The position numbers were made by a program, and so were the translations under genes. A stretch of DNA of 64,000 bases from the NCBI GenBank assembly GCA_964515555.1, contig CAZEVY010000016.1, positions 16,645 to 80,644 on the forward strand. The letters are read 5' to 3'. The first letter of the stretch is position 1; every line of letters starts with the position of its first letter. This stretch comes from CAZEVY01 sp964515555 (GTDB lineage Bacteria; Acidobacteriota; Terriglobia; Bryobacterales; Bryobacteraceae). A model generated the notes under the pieces. It made no database searches. It saw nothing but the letters and a program-made list of their open reading frames with translations, and was not told the origin of the DNA. This document shows positions 1 through 5,932 of the stretch, piece by piece.

Positions 1-98
1 GGATCGAGAACCCGGCCTGTGATCTGTCCACGATAGTCTTGCGCGCTGAGGACAACAGCCAGTACCGTACCGAGTCCCGCAACAGAACCGACCTTCAT
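1..98 (-). CDS. N-terminus of an Oar-like TonB-dependent receptor or other carboxypeptidase-regulatory-domain outer-membrane protein (cut by window edge)
   Basis: Reading the minus strand from an ATG at 98 gives about 32 residues. They comprise a lysine-containing hydrophobic signal peptide ending at Ser-Ala-Gln, then the start of a carboxypeptidase-regulatory beta-sandwich (YRGQITGRVLD). The same arrangement (Ala-Gln followed by a G-x-V repeat) opens the complete receptor at 2140 and the fragment at 5550. A GGAGGG ribosome site lies about 8 bases upstream of the ATG. The gene leaves the window, so the receptor assignment rests only on the signal peptide, the first strands and the shared upstream dyad at 212-230. 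It could be a different protein with the same N-terminal domain. Confidence 0.7.
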   Translation of the reverse strand, partial: MKVGSVAGLGTVLAVVLSAQDYRGQITGRVLD

Positions 99-211
99 AT
101 CCCGAGCCCTCCTTCGCCCACCCGCAAGAGGTCCGAGGCGGCGATTGTGCGGCGGCGCGTCCCGGAACAAACTTTCGGAGCTATAGTCTAGGCGGAGGAA
201 GTGCCCGTCAC

Positions 212-230
212 AATACCGGACTTTCTGTAC
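212..230 (-). promoter_or_regulatory. Dyad element copy 1, upstream of the partial receptor
   Basis: In the sense of the gene at 98 it reads GTACAGAAAGTCCGGTATT. It matches the elements at 1743-1761 and 2041-2060 at 16 or more of 19 positions. Its outer bases form a short inverted repeat (TAC/GTA). It sits 113 bases before the start codon. A role as operator or promoter is inference. Confidence 0.55.
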
Positions 231-286
231 GCGGACGCGTGGTTCCGTGCGGGGCGAAGGTTCAGGTGCGTCGCCGCCTCGCGCCG

Positions 287-1663
287 CTAGTGATGCACAA
301 CGTCATTGCAGAAATCGATCGCTTCCGGATGACGCGCGGCCTGCGCCCCGGTTACGAGAAACGAGCCCGGCGACCGCTCGAGCCGCAATTCCACCGCCAG
401 TTCGGCGAGCTGGAGTGTATAGGGAAAGCATTTGACGTAAATGCGTTCAGGTCCCTCGCTTCCGACGCGAACGAGCTCCTCGGTGGGAGCCGCGCGCTGC
501 GCATACTGACGATGCTTGACCGTCCACAGGTATCCCGACTGGTGCAGGATCGCCGCCGCCGCGATCAACGGCGTAACCCACTTGCGGTTGGACGAGATCG
601 CGAGCGTTCGGAGCGTGAGCAGTCCGGCCGCGACAACCAGGGACGAACCGACGCTGGCGAAGTACGTGTGCCGGCTGGGAACGATGGGCATGTACGTCAG
701 AAAGCTGTAGGGCAGCAGTGTAATGGCGATCCAGGCGCCCGCGAGTGCCAGCAGAGCCCGCCACTGGCGAATGCCGGCGATCGCAATCAGCACAAGTGCG
801 GCGAGCCCCCAGATCCTGGAGACGCTAGTCGCGCTCCGGAGCATCACTTGCAGAAAAGGCGCTCCCAGGGAGAATGTTCCATCGTTGAAGTGTTGGTGTG
901 TCTGTCGCGCGAGAAAGGCGATGATGAAGTAGCCGCCAGCCGCCAGCGCGAACGGCGCCAGGCCCCAAAGGCGCCTCAAAGGCCGGTCCTCGTACCAGAC
1001 TACATTCGACAAGAGCGCGATCAGGCAAAGCGGTAACACCGCCACGCCCGACTCCTTCGAGAGCAACGCCAGCGCATAAAAGACAAACGAGGCGGCGTAT
1101 GCCGGCAGAGGATGCTTATCCGACTGAAGCCAGTGAATCCAGCATAAGAGGCTCCCTAGTGAAAACAGGAGCACCAGCAATTCCGGCAACGCCGCGTACC
1201 AGATCACCGCTTCGCTGTGACGCTGGCTGATCGCGAAGAAGCCTGCCGCCAGGGCCGAGATTCGCCAGCCGATCGGTCGCCAAGTGCCCAGGGCGAACAC
1301 GAGAAACGCGTTGGCGACGTGAAGTACGAGGCTGGTGAACCGGTAGGCGAGCGGGTCCAGGCCGAAGGCTCGTTCGGTCCAGTAGGTGAGCACCAGCGAG
1401 GTGGTGCGGCAGCGATACAAGGCATCCGCGGCGAGCTCAGGCCAACCGGAGATGGGCCCGAATCGGCGTGCCAACTGAACCTGCAAGTAGTCATCGGCGA
1501 TGAAAGGCAGGAACAACGCGCGGCCGTACGCCAGGAGAGAAAGAGCGGCCAGTCCAAGTGCCAGAAGCACGCACAGACGGACGGAAGGCCGATACGCCGG
1601 AACCGGCTGAGTTTCAGGCGACGCCGTTGACGGGGTGGTGGTTTCGGCAATAGCCTTGAGCAC
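287..1663 (-). CDS. Multi-pass membrane protein, GT-C/TMTC-type glycosyltransferase-like
   Basis: About 458 residues with roughly ten hydrophobic segments. Near the first membrane segment lies an Asp-Asp-Tyr motif (FIADDYLQ), the acidic pair typical of GT-C glycosyltransferases in the first periplasmic loop. A central LLSKESGVAVLP stretch resembles TMTC-type and dolichyl-phosphate-mannose-dependent enzymes. No TPR tail is present. The reading frame stays open upstream to 2113, but that part is hydrophilic, Pro/Arg-rich and non-protein-like. The first plausible start is GTG at 1663, with AGGAAGG about 15 bases upstream. Dyad copy 2 lies 79 bases before this start. The likely role is transfer of a sugar from a lipid carrier in the envelope; the substrate cannot be read from the sequence. 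Confidence 0.65.
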   Translation of the reverse strand: MLKAIAETTTPSTASPETQPVPAYRPSVRLCVLLALGLAALSLLAYGRALFLPFIADDYLQVQLARRFGPISGWPELAADALYRCRTTSLVLTYWTERAFGLDPLAYRFTSLVLHVANAFLVFALGTWRPIGWRISALAAGFFAISQRHSEAVIWYAALPELLVLLFSLGSLLCWIHWLQSDKHPLPAYAASFVFYALALLSKESGVAVLPLCLIALLSNVVWYEDRPLRRLWGLAPFALAAGGYFIIAFLARQTHQHFNDGTFSLGAPFLQVMLRSATSVSRIWGLAALVLIAIAGIRQWRALLALAGAWIAITLLPYSFLTYMPIVPSRHTYFASVGSSLVVAAGLLTLRTLAISSNRKWVTPLIAAAAILHQSGYLWTVKHRQYAQRAAPTEELVRVGSEGPERIYVKCFPYTLQLAELAVELRLERSPGSFLVTGAQAARHPEAIDFCNDVVHH

Positions 1664-1742
1664 TGAATCCGCGCGGACCTTCCTGCCGCTCGGGCAAAAC
1701 GTCGCCCAAATGGCAATTGAGGCAGACCTTGCGGGAGGATTC

Positions 1743-1761
1743 AATACCGGAGTTTCTGTAT
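1743..1761 (-). promoter_or_regulatory. Dyad element copy 2, upstream of the GT-C-like gene
   Basis: In gene sense it reads ATACAGAAACTCCGGTATT, with ATAC/GTAT dyad arms around a 10-base centre. It lies 79 bases from the GTG at 1663, the same spacing as copy 3 to the receptor start. A CCCGGG hexamer sits one base upstream. Confidence 0.55.
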
Positions 1762-1762
1762 G

Positions 1763-1789
1763 CCCGGGCCGTCCCGGCGACGGCCCGGG
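1763..1789. repeat. Perfect 11-bp inverted repeat (hairpin)
   Basis: Arms CCCGGGCCGTC and GACGGCCCGGG with a 5-base loop, adjacent to dyad copy 2. There is no T-run on either side, so it is not a standard intrinsic terminator. It could be an RNA hairpin or a protein-binding palindrome. Confidence 0.7.
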
Positions 1790-2040
1790 GAGACGGGGAT
1801 GCCACTGGCCGAGAGCGCCGTACGAGCCATCGACGTGCGGTGTCTGGAGAGGCTTACACCGCCGCCAGAAACTCAGCATGCACCGCGATCCGCAGTATGC
1901 CGCACAATCGCTTCGCGCCGGGATGGAAGAGCACGTATTGAGGAACGCTGCGGAGTCTACGCTCGTCGAGGTGACTCGCCGTTCGTTTAACATCCGCAGA
2001 CCCTGAATACCAGCTTCGGTCTGGTGACGTCTCCCGGGAG

Positions 2041-2060
2041 AATACAGAAAGTCCAGTATT
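2041..2060 (+). promoter_or_regulatory. Dyad element copy 3, upstream of the complete receptor
   Basis: Reads AATACAGAAAGTCCAGTATT. With its left neighbour it forms a GAATAC/GTATTC inverted repeat around 10 bases. It ends 79 bases before the ATG at 2140. Same gene-relative orientation as the other two copies. Confidence 0.55.
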
Positions 2061-2139
2061 CCGTCCCGCTGGAATCGGCCATACACTCGGTCAGTTGTGT
2101 CAGTCTGTCGCAACGGGGATTAGGTATTAAGGGGGATCC

Positions 2140-5100
2140 ATGTATTCGAGGCTGTCTAGCCGTCGATTTCCATTGGCGGCGTTCGCGCTGACGATCGCCG
2201 CAGCGATGACTTCCGAGCCGTTGGCCGCCCAGATTCTCTATGGATCGGTCGTCGGGAACGTGAAGGATCCGACCGATGCCGCGGTGACCGGGGCGGTGGT
2301 GGTCGCCGTAAACCGCGAGACGAATCAGTCGCGCGAAACGATCTGCAATGCATCGGGCGGTTTTAGCTTCCCGACGCTGCAGCCGGGCGCCTACACGATT
2401 CGCGTTACGAAAGAAGGATTCCGAACGGCGACCAGCGAGGTCGTTGTGTCCATCAACACGGTAACGCGCGCCGACGTGAGACTCCAGCTCGGCGCCGTGG
2501 CCGAATCCGTCGAGGTAGTGGCTGCCGTCGCCGTGCTTCAGACGGACCGCAGCGAGGTGCGGGCGGAAGTCACCAGCCGCACGTTTCAAAACATGCCAGT
2601 CCCGGTCGGGCGCAACTATCAGAACCTGCTGCGCACGCTGCCGGGCTTCCGCCCGCCGTCCAACGCGCATTCGGTGCCGACCAATCCGTCGCGTGCCCTG
2701 ACGTTCAACGTCAACGGGGTGAGCCAGAGCATCAACAACGTACGTATCGACGGGGCGAGTTCCAATGCGCCGTGGCTGCCGCACATCACGTCTTTCGTAC
2801 CGACGCTGGAGGCGATCGAAGTGGTGAACGTCGTTACCAACAGCTTCGACGCCGAGCAGGGACTGGCCGGGGGTGCGGCGGTGAACGTGCAGATTCGCAG
2901 CGGCACGAACGATATGCACGGGTCTATCTTCCAGTTCCACACCAATCAGCGACTGAAGGGGAAGCCGTGGATTCTGCCCCAGGGGCAGGCCAAGCCGAAG
3001 CTGGTGAATAACGAGTTTGGCGGGACGCTCGGCGGCCCAGTCGTGCGCGACCGGCTGTTCTACTTCATGAGCTACGAAGGAACGCTCAATCGCGAATTCG
3101 CCTCGAGGCTCGGTACCGTGCCGACGGCGCTGCAAAAGGCGGGTAATTTCTCGGAATCGACGACGCTGGTCTACGATCCGACCACCGGCAACCCAAACGG
3201 AACCGGCCGCCAGCCATTTACCGGAAACATTATTCCGGCGGCGCGTATCAGCCCCATCACCAAGAAACTGGCCGATCTGACGCCGCTGCCGAATGTCAAC
3301 ACCACCGCGTTCACGAGCAATTACTTCGCCGGCGGATCGTATGTCTTCGACCGCCATCGCGCCGATACGAAGGTCAACTGGGTGGCATCCACCAAGCTGA
3401 CGATGTTCGGACGCTACAGCATCCTGAACTACGCGATGCTGAATCCACAGATGTTCGGCAGTCTCGGCGGACCGGAGGTGTCGGGCGCCGGCGGCAATCC
3501 GGGCGTCGGCTACGGTAGAACGCACAGCTTCACGGGCGCGGCCACCTACGTGATCTCACCGACGTTCATCGTAGACGCCTATTACGGCTACACGCTGGCG
3601 AATACGGCGGTCGAACAGGCGCGGCTGAACGAGAAACTCGGGCTCGATTTTCTGGGAATACCCGGAACGAACGGGGCTCGGCCGTTCGAGGGTGGATGGC
3701 CGGCATTCGCTGTGTCATCATACACGACGCTGGGCGTCCCGAACGCCTTCCAGCCCTACTATCGCAGCGATCCGCAGCACCAGTACGTCGCCAATCTGAA
3801 CTGGACGAAGGGCACGCACGACATCCGCTTCGGCTTCGACATTTACTTCACGGGCATGAATCACCTACAACCGGAAGCGACCGGGGCCAGCCACGGCGCG
3901 CAGGGCGGATTCACCTTCGGCACCGGGCCGACAGCGCTATCCGGCGGGTCGGCGGGCAACCAGTTCAACAGCTACGCGACCTTCCTGCTCGGGCTGCCGA
4001 CCAATATCGGCAAGATCACGCAGATTCCCGATACATACAATACGCGCCAGAAGAACGTCGCCCTGTATTTCCGCGACCGTTGGAACGCTTCCCGCAAGGG
4101 GACTCTTTCCCTCGGCCTCCGCTGGGAGTATTATCCATTTCCGACACGCGCCGACCGGGGCCTGGAGTGGTACAACCCCGAGACCAACAAGATGCACATC
4201 TGCGGGGTCGGCGTGGTTCCGGAGGACTGCGGAGTAAAGGTCGGAAAGAGGGACTTCGCGCCCCGCTTCGGCTTCGCGTACCGCGCCACCGACTCGCTGG
4301 TGATCCGCGCCGGCTACGGCATCACCTTCGATCCCTTCTCGTTGCAACGTCCGCTGCGAACCAACTATCCGGTCCTGCTGATTCAGAACATCCCATCGCC
4401 GAATTCGTTTTCGTGGGTGAATCCGATCGCCCAGGGAATCCCGCAGGCAATGGCCCCGGCTTTGGGCAACGGCATTATCGACATCCCGTCGACTTACGCG
4501 GTCATCACAACGCCGCAGGAGTTCAAGCGGGGATATATCCAGTCGTGGAACTTCACAATGCAGAAGCAGTTGCCGTGGGGCTTAATCGGACAGGCGGGTT
4601 ACGTCGCGACGCGGTCGACCCGTCAGCTCGGCTATATCGATATCAACGCCGGCCAGGTGATCGGCGGCGAGAACGGCGGCCGTCCCCTCAATCAGCGCTT
4701 CGGACGCCTGACCACCACCACGATGGTCAGGCCGCTTGGCACCACGGTTTACGACTCGCTCCAGGCTCAACTGGATCGCCGCGTCTCGAAGGGCCTTTCG
4801 TTGGGGATGGCGTATACGTTCGGGAAGGGGATCGGCTACAACGACAACAGCGACGGCGGGCCGCGGTCGGTCTCCGCGATTCCCTTTTTCTGGCGCAATC
4901 GGGCGGTGCTCGGCTACGATCGCACGCACAATTTGCAGATCACCAGTATCTGGGAGGTGCCGTTTGGAAGAGGCAAGCGATGGGCGAGCGACGGCGCCGG
5001 GGCGGCGATCCTCGGCGGCTGGCAGGTGAATAATCTGCTGAGCTTCTATTCGGGGACTCCGTTCTCGATCGGCGCCGACGGGAATTCGCTGCGCATGCCG

Positions 5101-5526
5101 GGCTCCGGTCAGACCGCCGACCAGGTTAAGGCGGAGGTGGAGATACTCGGCGGGACCGGGCGCCAAACGCCATGGTTCGATCCGTTCGCGTTCGCCAACC
5201 TTTCGACCGCGCGCGGGCAGGAGCGCTTCGGCACCAGCGGGCTGAACATTCTGCGCGGCCCCGGGATCGCCAATTGGGACTTCAGCGTTTTCCGTCAATT
5301 CGACTTCACTGAGCGCTGGAAACTGTCGTTCCGCATGGAAGCGTTCAATTTCACTAACACGCCGCACTTCTCCAATCCGGGGACGAACGTGGCGAGCTTC
5401 CAGCCCACTCAGGCCGATCCCGCGCGCCGCTTCAACGGGTACACGGAGATCACGGGCGTCACCAACATCGGGCGAGACGGCATCGACGAACGCCAGTTTC
5501 GCTTCGGGCTTCGGCTCGTTTTCTAA
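2140..5526 (+). CDS. Oar-like TonB-dependent outer-membrane receptor with N-terminal carboxypeptidase-regulatory domain
   Basis: 1128 residues. A signal peptide ends near residue 30 (Ala-Ala-Gln). A carboxypeptidase-regulatory beta-sandwich follows (about 33-115, starting ILYGSVVGNVKDPT). Then comes a TonB plug-like region (about 120-260, with the FNVNGVSQSINNVRIDGASSN segment) and a long beta-barrel with many Tyr/Arg-rich alternating strands, ending in an aromatic C-terminus (LRLVF) expected for outer-membrane insertion. The length is typical of the roughly 1100-residue Oar-like receptors abundant in Acidobacteria. AAGGGGGAT lies 5 bases before the ATG. The likely role is uptake of oligosaccharide or another large substrate; specificity is unknown. 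No SusD-like partner is adjacent. Confidence 0.92.
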   Translation: MYSRLSSRRFPLAAFALTIAAAMTSEPLAAQILYGSVVGNVKDPTDAAVTGAVVVAVNRETNQSRETICNASGGFSFPTLQPGAYTIRVTKEGFRTATSEVVVSINTVTRADVRLQLGAVAESVEVVAAVAVLQTDRSEVRAEVTSRTFQNMPVPVGRNYQNLLRTLPGFRPPSNAHSVPTNPSRALTFNVNGVSQSINNVRIDGASSNAPWLPHITSFVPTLEAIEVVNVVTNSFDAEQGLAGGAAVNVQIRSGTNDMHGSIFQFHTNQRLKGKPWILPQGQAKPKLVNNEFGGTLGGPVVRDRLFYFMSYEGTLNREFASRLGTVPTALQKAGNFSESTTLVYDPTTGNPNGTGRQPFTGNIIPAARISPITKKLADLTPLPNVNTTAFTSNYFAGGSYVFDRHRADTKVNWVASTKLTMFGRYSILNYAMLNPQMFGSLGGPEVSGAGGNPGVGYGRTHSFTGAATYVISPTFIVDAYYGYTLANTAVEQARLNEKLGLDFLGIPGTNGARPFEGGWPAFAVSSYTTLGVPNAFQPYYRSDPQHQYVANLNWTKGTHDIRFGFDIYFTGMNHLQPEATGASHGAQGGFTFGTGPTALSGGSAGNQFNSYATFLLGLPTNIGKITQIPDTYNTRQKNVALYFRDRWNASRKGTLSLGLRWEYYPFPTRADRGLEWYNPETNKMHICGVGVVPEDCGVKVGKRDFAPRFGFAYRATDSLVIRAGYGITFDPFSLQRPLRTNYPVLLIQNIPSPNSFSWVNPIAQGIPQAMAPALGNGIIDIPSTYAVITTPQEFKRGYIQSWNFTMQKQLPWGLIGQAGYVATRSTRQLGYIDINAGQVIGGENGGRPLNQRFGRLTTTTMVRPLGTTVYDSLQAQLDRRVSKGLSLGMAYTFGKGIGYNDNSDGGPRSVSAIPFFWRNRAVLGYDRTHNLQITSIWEVPFGRGKRWASDGAGAAILGGWQVNNLLSFYSGTPFSIGADGNSLRMPGSGQTADQVKAEVEILGGTGRQTPWFDPFAFANLSTARGQERFGTSGLNILRGPGIANWDFSVFRQFDFTERWKLSFRMEAFNFTNTPHFSNPGTNVASFQPTQADPARRFNGYTEITGVTNIGRDGIDERQFRFGLRLVF

Positions 5527-5549
5527 ATCATCGGAAGGGAGCGGTGTTC

Positions 5550-5750
5550 ATGCGCGCGCGAGTCGTTTGTTGCTTCGTTTATCTGCTGTTCGCCCTTACG
5601 TCGAGTGCGCAGGAGTTTCGCGCGACGATATCGGGGCACGTGTATGACAGCACTCGCATGGCGGTGCCCAGCGCCTTCATTGCGATGTCCTTGAGTCATA
5701 CGCCGCAGAGATTCGTTGCGACGGACTCGGGGACGCCCCGGCGTCGCTAA
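5550..5750 (+). pseudogene. Truncated start of another carboxypeptidase-regulatory receptor
   Basis: 66 codons give a clean signal peptide (MRARVVCCFVYLLFALTSSAQ) and the first strands of a carboxypeptidase-regulatory domain (TISGHVYDS...VPSAF). After ATDSG the frame turns into a few Arg residues and stops at 5750, only 15 bases from the 3' end of the tRNA-Arg gene. Receptors of this kind normally run beyond 1000 residues. AGGGAG precedes the ATG by 8 bases, so the start looks intact. I read it as a receptor gene cut by recombination next to the tRNA; a scaffold error is the alternative. Confidence 0.7.
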
Positions 5751-5764
5751 GTGGAAGGAAAGAA

Positions 5765-5841
5765 TGGTGCGCCCGGAGAGAGTCGAACTCCCGACCTTCT
5801 GGTTCGTAGCCAGACGCTCTATCCAGCTGAGCTACGGGCGC
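5765..5841 (-). tRNA. tRNA-Arg (anticodon ACG)
   Basis: 77 bases on the minus strand fold as a full cloverleaf. The acceptor stem is GCGCCCG/CGGGCGC, the D-arm is GCTC...GAGC, the anticodon stem is TCTGG/CCAGA with loop CTACGAA (anticodon ACG), and the T-arm contains TTCGACT. The discriminator is A and CCA is encoded at 5767-5765. It decodes CGN arginine codons, with A34 normally modified to inosine. The 3' end faces the truncated receptor fragment. Confidence 0.97.
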
Positions 5842-5932
5842 ACGGAATAAACCGATTGGCGGGCTACAACCCAATCTATCGGCCCGTCGCCGCCCTGTCA
5901 AGCGCGGCCGCCCCGGCGTTCCCGCCGCGAAG

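Larger units (their letters stand above)
1664..2139. other. Long intergenic region between divergent membrane-protein genes
   Basis: This 476-base gap lies between the GT-C-like gene (minus) and the receptor (plus). I see no protein-like frame in it. It contains two of the three dyad elements (1743-1761 and 2041-2060), one pointing to each flanking gene, and a perfect 11-bp inverted repeat at 1763-1789. It is probably a bidirectional regulatory region. Confidence 0.6.

Noticed and set aside
1664..2113. N-terminal extension of the GT-C-like gene up to 2113
   Set aside because: The extra 150 residues are hydrophilic and Pro/Arg-rich, and the region contains two regulatory dyads and a palindrome; the hydrophobic protein starts at about 1663.
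1987..3525. 512-residue minus-strand frame across the receptor gene
   Set aside because: Antisense shadow of the receptor; no start region, ribosome site or domain, and it crosses the dyad element.
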